Positions 10,121 to 19,900 of a DNA stretch of 64,000 bases are shown in pieces (position 1 is the first letter of the stretch; each line of letters opens with the position of its first letter). The DNA comes from Deinococcus sp. YIM 134068 (GTDB lineage Bacteria > Deinococcota > Deinococci > Deinococcales > Deinococcaceae), in NCBI RefSeq assembly GCF_036543075.1, contig NZ_JAZHPF010000006.1:130580-194579 (forward strand), written 5' to 3'. Under the pieces are notes generated by a model. That model was not told the DNA's origin, made no database searches, and worked only from the letters and a program-made list of their open reading frames with translations. Made by a program: the position numbers and the translations under genes.

Positions 10121-10502
10121 GGCGCTCCTCTCCCCTGCGCCGGTCGAGCACGGCTTGGCCGAGTGGGGTGAGTTCGCGCGTGTGGGTCCACCAGCCGCGG
10201 CGCTTGAACAGCCACACCTCGTCGGGGGCGGGCCGGTACTTCCCGGCGGTCACCTCGGCCAGGACCCTGGCCAGGGCCAATTCTCGGCGGCGACTCAGGG
10301 CGGGTCCGGTGAGGCTGAGGGTGAAGACCAGCCCCAGAGCCGCCCCGCCCAGACCCAGCACGAGGACAGTCACCGGCAGGCTGGAGAGGGGTAACTGCCC
10401 ACGCGCGATCAGCGTCAGGACGAGGCCGAACACGAGGAGGGCGGCCGCGAGGGCGAGGACGAGCCACAAGCAGCCACGCCGCAGGCTGGGGAGAGAGGCC
10501 AT
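10113..10502 (-). CDS. small two-TM membrane protein
   Basis: The 129-aa protein has two strong hydrophobic segments (about residues 10-33 and 42-65), then a charged cytoplasmic tail including WLFKRRGWWTHTRELTPLGQAVL. I do not recognise the family. It is the first gene of the coupled run down to the DUF2227 gene. No classical promoter is obvious in the 190 nt before it, which otherwise look empty. Confidence 0.6.
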   Translation of the reverse strand: MASLPSLRRGCLWLVLALAAALLVFGLVLTLIARGQLPLSSLPVTVLVLGLGGAALGLVFTLSLTGPALSRRRELALARVLAEVTAGKYRPAPDEVWLFKRRGWWTHTRELTPLGQAVLDRRRGEERRV

Positions 10503-10691
10503 ACGGGCAGTGTCGGTGCGGCCTGGTTCCCTCCAACTCAGATTCCGACTTCAGCCGTCTCCGAGCAAAGAAGCGTGAGCAACCTACACCTGAATCAGCC
10601 CTATGAGGGGCAACAACAAAAGGCGCAAGAAACCCGCGAACCCAATTGCATGTTCACCCCTCCAGCCCTACTCCGGGAAGGAACCAGGACC

Positions 10692-11601
10692 TCACGTCCA
10701 CTCCGACTGACGCTCCCACCCCACCCGGAACCCCAACCGCGAGACTTCTTCCAGGCTGTATCCGGCCACGACCCCCTTCAATTCGTCCGTCCAGGGGCAC
10801 CCCGGATCGAGCGCCTGCGTGAGGCGGTGAAGGGCGTACAGCCGCGGCGCGAGGCGGAGGGCATTCGTATCCCGGGGGTCGAACGAGTGTTCCAGCAACC
10901 TCCGGCGGACCCGTTTGTTGTCCGCGACGCCCATGGTGGCAAACACCCGGTCGTACAGGCGGGACTGATGGGCACAGACGTTGCGGACCACCGTCAGGGC
11001 GTGCAGCCAGGAGGCGAAGGTGCTGGCGCGGATGCCGGTGGGAGCCGCGATACCGTCCTTGTCCTCCTGCGACCTCAGGGCCGTGAAAAGCTTGGACCAG
11101 CCGCCTAGGCTCATGGTCTCCGCAATCATCCAGATCGGCGGCGGGGCATCCAGGTCATACCGTTCTCGGTAGTGACCGACGAACAGCTCCGGCATCTGGG
11201 TGAACTCCTCTGTGACCCTTTGCAGAAACTCGGCGTGGTCGAAGAAGTCGTTCGGCTCGTGGAAGTGCCCCGGGTCGGCGTACCACCGCAGCCCATACCG
11301 TTCGAGCATGTATTGAACAATGGCCTGCCGGATGCCGACCTCAACGGTCTGCATGGCCTTCAACACGTGCAGCCGGAGACCTTCGTCCAGGACCATCAGG
11401 CGTTCCACGTCAGCGAAGCTGGTTCCCGGCGCGTATCCCGTCGGGGTCTTGTAGGGCAGCAGGAAGCCTTTGAGGCGGTACAGGCCGACCCGCCGGAGCG
11501 AGTTGGGCATACTCAGCGTCCGGGATGAGGAGGCCCTTGTCCTGGAGGTGCTGGACCTGTTCTGACAGGGTGAGGGGCGTCTTGGTGTACACCGGCTTCA
11601 T
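10692..11601 (-). pseudogene. Abi_2 family (AbiD/F-like HEPN) abortive-infection gene with frameshift
   Basis: The long frame (11510 to 10692) has GLYRLKGFLLPYKT, then FTALRSQEDKDGI, and RNVCAHQSRLYDR with the RNxxxHxxRxY pattern of the HEPN RNase domain in Abi_2 proteins. The family's expected N-terminus is present in another frame, from an ATG at 11601 with GGGAG upstream: TKTPLTLSEQVQHLQDKGLL. The frames cross near 11505-11520. The gene therefore carries a one-base frameshift, or a sequencing error, or less likely recoding. A consensus promoter lies upstream at 11696-11724. Confidence 0.75.
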
Positions 11602-11695
11602 GTGCGGCTCCCAGGGTACCGACGTCGTCCAGAGCGGGCAAGAAAAAAGACCCTAGCCTCTCCCATTGCTGGGCGCTTGGGTACTCGTTGCGTGT

Positions 11696-11724
11696 ATATT
11701 AGCAGCCATAAACACCCATGTCAA
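11696..11724 (-). promoter_or_regulatory. consensus sigma-70 promoter for the Abi_2 gene
   Basis: On the minus strand TTGACA (11724-11719) is followed by a 17-nt spacer and TAATAT (11701-11696), almost a perfect housekeeping promoter. Transcription would start near 11689, about 90 nt before the ATG at 11601. Such a strong site is unusual in this GC-rich window and suggests constitutive expression of the defence gene. Confidence 0.75.
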
Positions 11725-11870
11725 CAAAAGGCTGTCGGGTTCAGGCTTTTATCTTGACTGAGGGCAAGGAAAAGGGCTGACAGATCACGCGCAACGCGCC
11801 TGTTTGTCCTCATTTAACGGTCAGGATGTGAATTGGGGTGGGGAGCTGGCGCGGCCATTTTTTGCAGCCA

Positions 11871-11894
11871 CCACTTAACCACCGTTAATAGACA
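11871..11894 (-). repeat. left copy of 24-nt inverted repeat
   Basis: Read on the minus strand this segment contains TGTCTATTAACGGTG followed by GTTAAGTGG. It matches the copy at 12733-12756 at 22 of 24 positions in inverted orientation. The two copies enclose 838 bp holding the broken phosphoesterase gene, so they could be ends of a small mobile unit or paired regulator or recombinase sites. Confidence 0.7.
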
Positions 11895-11935
11895 TCCCCC
11901 TCCTACTTTCCCCCTTCCTGCCCCAGCCCCGGCTT

Positions 11936-12706
11936 ATGCTGCACTGTACCCATGGCATCGCAGCAGGACATTTCTCATCAGCCGCTTTCGCCGATATCGG
12001 CCTGATCCTCCATCCCGATGATGTCGGGAAACCTCGGGTCCTCCATCAGCTCACACCTGTAGTAGCTGCTCGAGGACACTGGGACAGCGCAGCGCAAACT
12101 TCCCGAGCGGCCAAGCCTGAGCATTCAAACGCACAGGGTTTTCCTGTGGCACAGTCATTTCGCTCGGCGAGCCGACGAGATGGAGTTGTGAAAAGGGGAC
12201 GCATGGGACACCTGATGGCTCACGCTCAGGCCGCAGGCGCCAGCATCGTGGTGTATGGGCACACACACATTCCTATGGTGACGTTGTACCAAGGGGTTTG
12301 GGTTATCAATCCGAGCGCTCTCGCGTCCGGAACTGTGGCCCATATGCGTCTTACGCCAGGGGTCCCGCCTGAAGTCACCCATTGGGGTCTGGGTGAGACT
12401 CCGCGGTCGGTCAATGTCTCCCTGGATTGGTCAGCTGGTTTTACGGCTGCGCTTCGCCGCTACAGCTCCAGCATCCTGGATGCTGACCTCGGACGTGTCG
12501 AAGCGGCCGTTCGTCAGACGTTCTCGCCTGACGTGCCTCATGCCGAGCAACTCAACGCGGCGTACCTCAGGGTGGCTCACCAGATGTGGGCGGGTGAAGT
12601 TCCATTGATTTCTTGGCACATGCTGGAGCGGGAGCTGAGGGTCAATCCTTTGATTGCTCAGGTGCTGAATCAGCACCTGGGGCGGAGGTTGGGAGGGGAG
12701 GGGTAG
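11936..12706 (+). pseudogene. YfcE/MJ0936-type metallophosphoesterase, decayed
   Basis: Family blocks appear in pieces. GLILHPDDVGKPRVLHQLTP resembles the usual ILHxGDVG segment with the Gly-Asp turned into Pro-Asp, and VVYGHTHIPMV and VINPSALASG are the intact C-terminal metal-binding GHTH and GS blocks. The middle block (KLPERPSLSIQTHRVFLWHS) is found only in a second frame from about 12093, ending in a TGA, so two compensating frameshifts have occurred. The N-terminal DTHG metal-binding start is degraded. A C-terminal extension of about 80 residues follows. I judge it non-functional. Confidence 0.65.
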
Positions 12707-12732
12707 GTGGAGGATGGTCGGAGCTAGTGGTC

Positions 12733-12756
12733 TGTCTATTAACGGTGATTAACTGG
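12733..12756 (+). repeat. right copy of 24-nt inverted repeat, at integrase promoter
   Basis: This segment contains TGTCTATTAACGGTG followed by ATTAACTGG, inverted relative to 11871-11894 with two mismatches. It ends at the TAGGGT box (12756-12761) that precedes the integrase ATG by 6 nt. It may act as an operator or recombinase-binding site next to the integrase gene. Confidence 0.65.
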
Positions 12757-12767
12757 TAGGGTGAGGC

Positions 12768-13622
12768 ATGGATCTTCTCGACGAACGCGCCACCAAGATT
12801 CGAGATGCCCTGACCCAATCTCGCCTCGACGAACTTCTCCCTCACGTCCGCGACCAGTTGCCTGTTCCCCCGAATACCGCATTCACGCTGCTGAGCCTGA
12901 TCTTCAAACAGGCCGCCACAGATGGGATCGATCTGCTCTGTCCCCCAGGGGACTTCCACTCCTGGCTGCTCCAGGTCGCTCGTCTCAATCACCGTGGTCC
13001 AGACGCAAAACCCAACACCATTCGCCTGCGCCTCTCCCTGCTCAGCAACATCTACAACCAAGCCATCCAGGTTGGGGTCCTGACCCACAACCCACTGGAC
13101 GGCATCCAGCGCCCCCCCAACGAACGCGCTGGGGCTCCCCTTATCACCCGCGAACAAGTTGCGGCCCTGCACCGCGTCACCCGGAGCGACCCTGCGCTGC
13201 ATGCCGCCCTGGTGCTGATCGACGAACACGCCTACCGCGTCCGCGAGCTACTGCTCTTACAGTGGGACGACTTCGACATGGCCACCGGCGTCGCCCTGCG
13301 GCCCCATACGGTCACTCGCCTAAGCGACGCGGCACTCCAAGCGCTGCAAGCCCTACATCGGGAGGCAGGGGGCCTGTTCGCCCGCGGTAAGGTCTTCCCC
13401 TACAAGATCGAGCGCGACCTGCGAGCCGCCCTGCACTCGGCTTGCCGCAAAGCCGGAGTCCCGTATGCCCCTCCCGGTGACCTGCGCCGCGCCTCCCTGC
13501 GGGACCACGTGCACTCCACCCACAGCGCGGGCTTCAGCGCCCAGGGGGGTAACACCAACCTGGAGAGAGCGACACGCCTTGCCCAGGGATTGGCCACAGC
13601 ACTCGAGAGAGAGCCGAGCTGA
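12768..13622 (+). CDS. tyrosine-recombinase/integrase-like protein lacking catalytic Tyr
   Basis: The 284-aa protein has a SAM-like core-binding N-terminal part (TFKQAATDG and NTIRLRLSLLSNIYNQA regions) and a catalytic-type domain starting LITREQVAALHRV. YRVRELLLLQWDDFD carries the first catalytic Arg, and GDLRRASLRDH corresponds to the HxxR box with His replaced by Gly. The C-terminal end (ERATRLAQGLA) shows no Tyr nucleophile where one is expected. A short TAGGGT box 6 nt before the ATG suggests a leaderless message. Its position at the left edge of the defence island, with a related fragment at the right edge, points to mobilisation. Activity is doubtful. Confidence 0.75.
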   Translation: MDLLDERATKIRDALTQSRLDELLPHVRDQLPVPPNTAFTLLSLIFKQAATDGIDLLCPPGDFHSWLLQVARLNHRGPDAKPNTIRLRLSLLSNIYNQAIQVGVLTHNPLDGIQRPPNERAGAPLITREQVAALHRVTRSDPALHAALVLIDEHAYRVRELLLLQWDDFDMATGVALRPHTVTRLSDAALQALQALHREAGGLFARGKVFPYKIERDLRAALHSACRKAGVPYAPPGDLRRASLRDHVHSTHSAGFSAQGGNTNLERATRLAQGLATALEREPS

Positions 13623-13752
13623 AAGGGGCATAAGGACCGAACGCTGTCCTAAAGCGCTTTGCATCAGTGGTAGTCGCAAGCGTGATTCAAAGGGACCATG
13701 GATCCGAGCCTACCGGCTCAGGTGATGGCGTATCCACGGTCTGGTCTCCACA

Positions 13753-13992
13753 CTACAGCTGGACTACTTTGCCATCGGTGAGGGCCTCCAGATGCAGTTC
13801 CTGGTGACGGCGGCCTCTAACGAGGATGAGGCACGCGAGCGCTTCTGGGACATCTTCTGGCGTGGCGAGCCGATGGACCATGACCATTTCGGCGGGGGGC
13901 TGAAGGTTCAACCGTGAGTGGACCGCGAGTGGCTGGCCGCATGGCTCTCGGAACGCTTCCTGGACCAGCTGGAGACTAGACCGGGAGGCTGA
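13753..13992 (+). pseudogene. remnant of a small unknown gene with internal stop
   Basis: One frame reads LDYFAIGEGLQMQFLVTAAS, then a segment with FWDIFWRGEPMDHDHFGGGLKV, a TGA at 13915, and on in the same frame as DREWLAAWLSERFLDQLE. The amino-acid pattern is protein-like on both sides of the stop. I see no good start codon and no recognised family. The rest of the 519-nt stretch between the integrase and the HNH gene shows no other gene. Confidence 0.35.
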
Positions 13993-14131
13993 ACCTAAGA
14001 CTGGAAGCGGTGGTGGCGGTGTCAGTGCGGCGCCTGCCGATGGAACCCGCGTCTTTTGAATCGCGGGTACTGGCGCGGGTCGACGAGGGCGGCTATCGGC
14101 AGTGCAGGGCTGGGCCTGAATTTCTCCCCCT

Positions 14132-14157
14132 GGGCCGTTCCTCAAGCGGAACGGCCC
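14132..14157 (-). terminator. hairpin at end of DISARM-like operon
   Basis: A perfect 10-bp inverted repeat GGGCCGTTCC / GGAACGGCCC with a 6-nt loop overlaps the HNH gene's stop codon. There is no long T tract. It probably ends transcription of the whole minus-strand operon. Confidence 0.65.
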
Positions 14158-15044
14158 ATCCCCATGGTCTCGGGCCATAACCGACGGTCCCCCGGCAGAA
14201 TCAGCGGCTGCCCATGGGCCAACTCCAATCGGCCCCCTGGTCCCTCAAGTCGCAGGTCATCCAGTGGCCCCCGGCGCTCCAGGCGCCACAAGCCGTCTTC
14301 GAGGGTGAAGCCCAGCGCCCCCGCGTCAAAGAGTCGGTGGACCGTAGGCGTCAGCGCCAGACCGTTCCGGACACCGTCGCTGCCACCATCCTTCACCGGG
14401 ACCAGGTGCGCCGCGTCGAGCAGGGCGTGCGAGAGGCTGGGTGGGGCCGACCACCCGGTGACCGCGCAGCGCCACCCATACGCGGAGAGCACCCGCAGCC
14501 GGAAGCCCCGTTCCCTGACTAGCCGCTCGACCAGGACGCGCTGGCGTGCCACGCGCTCCACGGGGGTGACCTCCAGCGCCAGCGGGAGTAGACCCGCTGC
14601 AGCCAGGACCGCGCAGAAGTCTGCCCAGGCCAGGGAGCGCACCGACATTCCGCGCTGCGCTGGCCCCCGCAGTTCTCGCGGCACGCCACGCAGCAGGGTC
14701 TCGAAGACCTGCCCGCCCTCTTCCTGCGCCACCGGACGCGGCAGTGGAATCAACCCGCCGTCGTAGCGGACCCGCCACTCCTGCTGCCCATTCCGCCCCT
14801 TCCCAGTGGGCTCTGGCGGCGTGGACAGCAGCGCCCAGGCCACGTAGGCCATCCGCCCGCTGCCATGGCGCGGCTCATAGATCAGGGCCAGCATAGGCTG
14901 CCCGGCTTCAAGGGGAGCCAGCGCAGCGCGGTAGCGCGCTGGGTAGATGTAAGTGTCCTCGCTATCTCCGTAGGCGTTATCCGTCACCCGGATGGTCAGG
15001 AGCACGCAAGGCACCTCTCCAGGGAGGACCCAGGGCGAACTCAT
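14142..15044 (-). CDS. HNH endonuclease, last gene of DISARM-like operon
   Basis: The C-terminal half holds YGWRCAVTGWSAP, HALLDAAHLVPVKDGGSDGV, RNGLALTPTVHRLFDAGALG. This is the beta-beta-alpha HNH layout (a C-x2-[TC] knuckle, then AHLVP, N-x-LxLxxxxHxxFD) found in restriction-type nucleases of the HNH_2 group. The N-terminal 150 residues are beta-rich, with TDNAYGDSEDTYIYPARY and KGRNGQQEWRVRYDGG, and probably form a recognition domain. The ATG overlaps the DrmB stop (ATGA). In known DISARM operons this place is held by DrmC, a phospholipase-D-fold protein. I see no HKD motif here. It would supply DNA cleavage in this variant (inference). Confidence 0.85.
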   Translation of the reverse strand: MSSPWVLPGEVPCVLLTIRVTDNAYGDSEDTYIYPARYRAALAPLEAGQPMLALIYEPRHGSGRMAYVAWALLSTPPEPTGKGRNGQQEWRVRYDGGLIPLPRPVAQEEGGQVFETLLRGVPRELRGPAQRGMSVRSLAWADFCAVLAAAGLLPLALEVTPVERVARQRVLVERLVRERGFRLRVLSAYGWRCAVTGWSAPPSLSHALLDAAHLVPVKDGGSDGVRNGLALTPTVHRLFDAGALGFTLEDGLWRLERRGPLDDLRLEGPGGRLELAHGQPLILPGDRRLWPETMGMGRSA

Positions 15045-16921
15045 CGCAACAACAGGTCAGCGAAAAAGCCCAGCTCGGGTTGCTCGGGTGTTCCCACCAC
15101 CAGGCCCCGGTCCAGGAAGCGGTTGAACAGCTCACAGGCGGTCTCTGGCACCAGCCCACAGCTGTGGCAGACCGCAAGGTTGAGCGACCCCGGTCCCTGC
15201 CCACCATGGTCGCCGGCTTCCATGCACACTGGGTCGGCCGAGCACCACGACGCGTTCATGATGGCCTGCTGGAACATGGCCGTGAAGTTCGCGCCCTTCC
15301 CCATACGCACCAGGCCGCCTAAGGTGCCGTCGGCATCGCCCTCCGCGGTGTAGATCAGGATGCCCGCCATGCGTGTCCGCGCGTCTGAGGAGGCGTATAG
15401 CCGCTCGCGCAATGTGGCCGAGCTGTACCCGCAGGAGAAGGTCAATTGGTTCATCAGCAGGTGCGAGAGCGTATGCAGCAGGACAAGGCGCGGTGTGGGA
15501 GGCGTCCGGGTCCCCACGGCGCGCTCAGCCAACTTCGCGATCCGGTTGTGCACGGCGGGCCGTGTCTCCCACTCCTGCAGCCTGTCCTCATCAAGCGAGA
15601 GATAAATTCCCTCGCCGTACACCACCTGGGCTGGCAACCACGCCTCTTCTGGGGAAGGCGGATTCACCCACATCAGCCGCTGGCGCTCCTCAAAATGATC
15701 CTGGTTCGGGGGGTTCACGCGCGCGAAGCCGTTCAGGACCCGCGTCTCCTTGATCTTCTCGGCCAAGGTGACGCAGGCAAGATAAGGCGCGAGGCCCGGG
15801 TACTCTCTCAGGTCCTGAACCTGGGTGCTGAGGTCATCGCCCTGACGGTCCGTGCGCAGGGCCAGGTGCTCCTCATGCCGGAAGACCGTCTCGTCGGAGA
15901 ACTGCTCCTCTGCACCACCTGACGCCTCTGCCTGGGGGTTGAGCAGCAAGTGCACCGCTTTCCCCAGCACGTCCCGGCCGTACTGGTCTTCCAGGGTAGG
16001 GCTCCCCGCCAGCAGCTGACGCACGACCACATCGACCTTCATGTCCTCGTCCAGCGGAGTGTGTGCGAGAGAGGACAGCATCGTCTGGACCGACGTCCGG
16101 ATCTGCTCCAGTAGCTCAGCGGGCACGCTGCCACTGCCTATAGGCAGGAAAATGGCACTCTGCACGTCGGCGTAGTAGACATTCAGGGCATTGCGCAGGG
16201 AGCCCTGCACGGGGCTGCCGCACGCCTCACCGATGGCACTGCCCGTCCAGGCCCGCTGCCCATGGCAGAGAAAAGGGGTGTCGCTCAACTGCTGGGTGAG
16301 CACCGTGTTGCCGTCTTCACCGCCAGAGGTCACCCCGGAGAGGTTGCGCCCGGCGCCGCATTCGCACTTGATGAACTTGCTGGCCAGGGTTGCGCCAGGC
16401 ATACTCACCAGCCGCATGGGCTTGGTGCAGCTCGGGCGGTGGCTGCGGTGTACCCACTCGCGCCAGGGAAACTCCATCAGATGGCCCTGCTGACAGACCG
16501 CCACGATCGGCACCTGCACCATACGGCCGAACCAGCCGCGCTTCTCGCAGCTTTCGCACTTGGGCACGCGGCTGTCCGTGGGTTCGGTCTGCTTCATCAG
16601 CCCGCACTTACGGCAGGAATACCAGGTTGGGAACTTAAGAAAAGGCACAGTGAGGTAGGCGTTGGGCACGCCCTGACCCTCCTCCGATGTCCGCCAGTCC
16701 GGAGGGAGCCGGAAGTGGCTGACGCCCAACCGCTGCTGCAGGCGCCACTCTTCCACCCGGAATTCCTGCAGCGCTTCCGGGGACGGGTCAGAACCCGTCT
16801 CGCGCCGGTACCAGTAGTCGAGGGCCCCGGTCACCATTGAGGTGCCGTTCTTGGCCACGATCATGGCACCGACCCCGAAGGGGGCGATCAGCTGGCCGCG
16901 GCGAATGGGATTATTGCTCAC
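15041..16921 (-). CDS. drmB: DISARM protein DrmB (DUF1998)
   Basis: From the GTG at 16921 the protein starts SNNPIRRGQLIAPFGVGAMI, the typical DrmB/DUF1998-protein opening. Cys pairs CRKCG and CESC (about residues 110-135) and CQQGH form a zinc-binding region. The C-terminal third has LLHTLSHLLMNQL, GYSSATLRERLY and late Cys motifs (CSADPVC, CHSCGL) of the DUF1998 domain. DrmB works with the DrmA helicase to sense and remodel incoming DNA in DISARM. The start overlaps the DrmA gene end by 11 bp, and the end overlaps the HNH gene. Length is 626 aa, normal for the family. Confidence 0.88.
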   Translation of the reverse strand: MSNNPIRRGQLIAPFGVGAMIVAKNGTSMVTGALDYWYRRETGSDPSPEALQEFRVEEWRLQQRLGVSHFRLPPDWRTSEEGQGVPNAYLTVPFLKFPTWYSCRKCGLMKQTEPTDSRVPKCESCEKRGWFGRMVQVPIVAVCQQGHLMEFPWREWVHRSHRPSCTKPMRLVSMPGATLASKFIKCECGAGRNLSGVTSGGEDGNTVLTQQLSDTPFLCHGQRAWTGSAIGEACGSPVQGSLRNALNVYYADVQSAIFLPIGSGSVPAELLEQIRTSVQTMLSSLAHTPLDEDMKVDVVVRQLLAGSPTLEDQYGRDVLGKAVHLLLNPQAEASGGAEEQFSDETVFRHEEHLALRTDRQGDDLSTQVQDLREYPGLAPYLACVTLAEKIKETRVLNGFARVNPPNQDHFEERQRLMWVNPPSPEEAWLPAQVVYGEGIYLSLDEDRLQEWETRPAVHNRIAKLAERAVGTRTPPTPRLVLLHTLSHLLMNQLTFSCGYSSATLRERLYASSDARTRMAGILIYTAEGDADGTLGGLVRMGKGANFTAMFQQAIMNASWCSADPVCMEAGDHGGQGPGSLNLAVCHSCGLVPETACELFNRFLDRGLVVGTPEQPELGFFADLLLR

Positions 16922-19900
16922 GGGTCTGTCCTTCTTGAATACGCCGCATGCCGTCGTTGTCCGGCAAGCGGGTGATTTGCGCCTCGCAGTTCGCATCCAC
17001 GTTGCGCATAGACTGGGGGGTCATCCAAGTCATCCGCCGCGCTGCGGGGTTGACGTGCTGTCCCGCGGGAGTGAGCAAGCCAGGGTGGTCGATGCCCGCT
17101 GAGCCAGTCACCTGGTACTTGTCCTTCTGCAGGAAAGCCCACTCCTGCTGGATCTTGCCCAGCATCTCCTCAACGCGCTCCTTTTCGGCTGCGTCCACTT
17201 TGTCCACCCGGTCCAGAATCAACCGCTCAAAAGCCTCGCCGAGCTCCTCGGGGTAGGTCTTGGGGGACTTCGCGGGGCCGCTCTCGCTCATCTCGCCCCT
17301 CTGGCGCACGAAGGCCACCAGCGCCGCGCGCAGGCCCCGGTCCAGGGCCCGCGGAGAGAACGGCGTCACGCTGGTAGGCTCTACCTGGGCGTAAAGCTGC
17401 TCGTGGTAGCTGCGGAATTTCTCAAAGTGGCTGCGGTCGCGCGCCTTGGAGGCGTTGTAAAGCATGACCACCACGCCAGGGCGCTCCCACCACTTGCGCC
17501 CCACCCGGCCCGACACCTGGATGTACTGCGACGTGGTCTTGGGCTGGCCCACAATCGCCATCAGCGACAGACGCCCGATATCCACGCCCACCTCGATGAT
17601 GTTCGATGCCAGGCAGACATCCACCGGCTGCTGGCGATCTGGGTTGTCGGTCGTGACCTCCAGGTCCCGGATCGCCTGTGGCACCTCCTCGGTATCCAGG
17701 CGACCGGTGAGCTCCTTGACGTTCCAGGCGCTGCGCACAGTCCCCTTGTCCAGCTTGTAGCGCTCCTGAATGATCTTCATGTAGTCGGGAATGTCGCTCT
17801 GGAACAGGGTGACAGTGGTGCCCAGCTCGCGCAGCGAGTTGAAGAACGTCAGCAGCGTCCACCACGGGTCCTGATTGCCGAGGTTGAGCGTCTTGGGGAA
17901 TTGCAGCAGAGCGCTGAAGGTGCGCACCTGGGTGGTCTGCATGGACCCATGGCCAGGGCCATTGACCCCGACGTAGAGCCGCCCGCGCTGCAGCGTCTTT
18001 CCGTCCTTTTCCCGGGCGTACTGGGCGAAGAAGGAGTCGGAGACGTCCAGCCCCGGAGGCGGGAACAGCTCCGTGCGGGGGCGCGCGTAGAGAGCCCCCA
18101 CCTGCTCCCGGTAGGCACGAATGGTGGCCGTCGAGCACACCAGCTTCGGCTTGATCGCGCGGCCGTTGCGATCATCGGTGCAGAGGTCTTCTAGCACGCC
18201 TTCAAAGAGGCCGGTCATGGACCCCAGCGGACCAGCGATCAGGTGCAGCTCGTCCTGAATGATCAGGCCTGGCGGGGACACCTCGCGGCGGCCATCAAGG
18301 CCGATGCCAAAGATTGAGCGCGCCTCAGGGCGCCAGGCAAGCATCGCGAACTTGTCGACCGTCCCGATGATCAGCGAGGGCCGATGCTCGTAGATGTCCT
18401 CGTCGATGACATAGATCGGCAGATCTTCCGAGAAGTCGCACTGCGCATCGGGGCAGTGCAGGGAGACCGTGGTGCCACGGTCTTCGTATCCCAGGGTGGA
18501 GACTTGCGCCCGGCTCTCCTTGCCTCGGGACCTGCCCCGGCTGTGTCGGCCTCTGCGGCCGCGCCCATCTTCCTCAGCCTCTAGCGGCGCAGCGTGCTCG
18601 AAGGGTCCCATTTGCGCGCCGCACCAGGGGCACTTGGTCAGCAGGAAGGGGTTGGACTCGCCCGTCCCCTTCACGATCTTACCCAGGGTCTTCAGCGCGT
18701 CTTCGCGGCGGTTGGGCGTCGTGCCGCCCCCCACCCAGATGCCAGCGCTGAACGGTGCTTCCCCAAGCGCCTGGGTGTGTCGCTGGCGCAAGTACTCCAT
18801 GGCACAAATCAGCGCCGTGGCGCGCTGGAACTGCTGCGCCGTGAGGAGGCGCAGGGTGTAGCGCATCAGCACATGCACGCCCGAGTCCTGGGGATCTTGC
18901 AGGCGCCGCATGAACAGCGCGAAGGCGGTCAGGCCAAGGTAGGCTTCTGTCTTGCCGCCGCCGGTGGGGAACCAAATCAGCTCCACCACGTCGCGGTCAT
19001 CGTGTTCCCCCTGGGCCGCCGACTCCACCGAGAGCAGCAGGAAGGCGATCTGAAAGGCGCGCCAGTTGCCGCGGCCCTCCCCTGCGGCTACCTCGACCGG
19101 AGGGTATACGCCACTGATGCTGCTGCGGTCGTCGGCAGCGTTGTAGGTCGCCAGACGCGGCTTCAGGTCGCCGCGAATCTGCTGCAGCAGGATGGCGTGG
19201 TTCGCCCACTTGAAGGCCTGCATCGCGGTGGCGTCCCCGACCAGGTAGTCCCGGCCCCGCTGCATGCGCTTCAGCGCCCGCTTACAGGCTTCTAGATGCG
19301 CCTGGGCCGTGGGCTGGTGGATCGCAGGCAGGGAGGGGATCTCGGCTTCGCGCAGCCCGATCCAGTCTTCGTAGCCGTCACAGATCTGCTGCAGGCTGTC
19401 TTCGATGTCGAAGCCAGGCTTGAGGCCAGCCAGCCCCAGCATGGGCACTTCGATGGTCTCTTCCCGCTCCCCCCCATCGCGGGTGACCTTTCTCTTGATG
19501 TCGGGGGTGATGCTGGGGAGTTCCTGGACGGGCAGGCACTCAGCGCGCAGTGCGGCGGCGCGCTCCGTAGAGGCGGTCACCCAGTCGGCGGCGCAGCCGT
19601 GGCCTGTGGCGAAAATGGGCGTATTGCGGTACAGCAGGGCGTTCGACTTTTCCTCATCACCGACCTGGGGCGGCTTGGGGTAAGGCAGGATGGTCGCCTG
19701 CACCTCGCCGTCTTGTTCGAACTGAAGCTCGAAATAGCTCTGGAACAGGGAGCGCTGGTCCGGGTGGTCCTCGCCCGGAGTGCGGTTGACCAAGTTCACC
19801 GTCACTAGGCGCTGGTTCCCGCTCGCTGGACCGTAGGGCCGGGCCAGGATCTCGACGGTGAGCCGCAGCCCTTCCAGACCGGAGGAGCGGGCAGGCGCGA

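Noticed and set aside
14142..15044. HNH gene as an ordinary restriction enzyme partner of the C5 methyltransferase alone
   Set aside because: The gene overlaps DrmB and the operon contains DrmA, so a simple restriction-modification pair is less likely, although the two could share a target.
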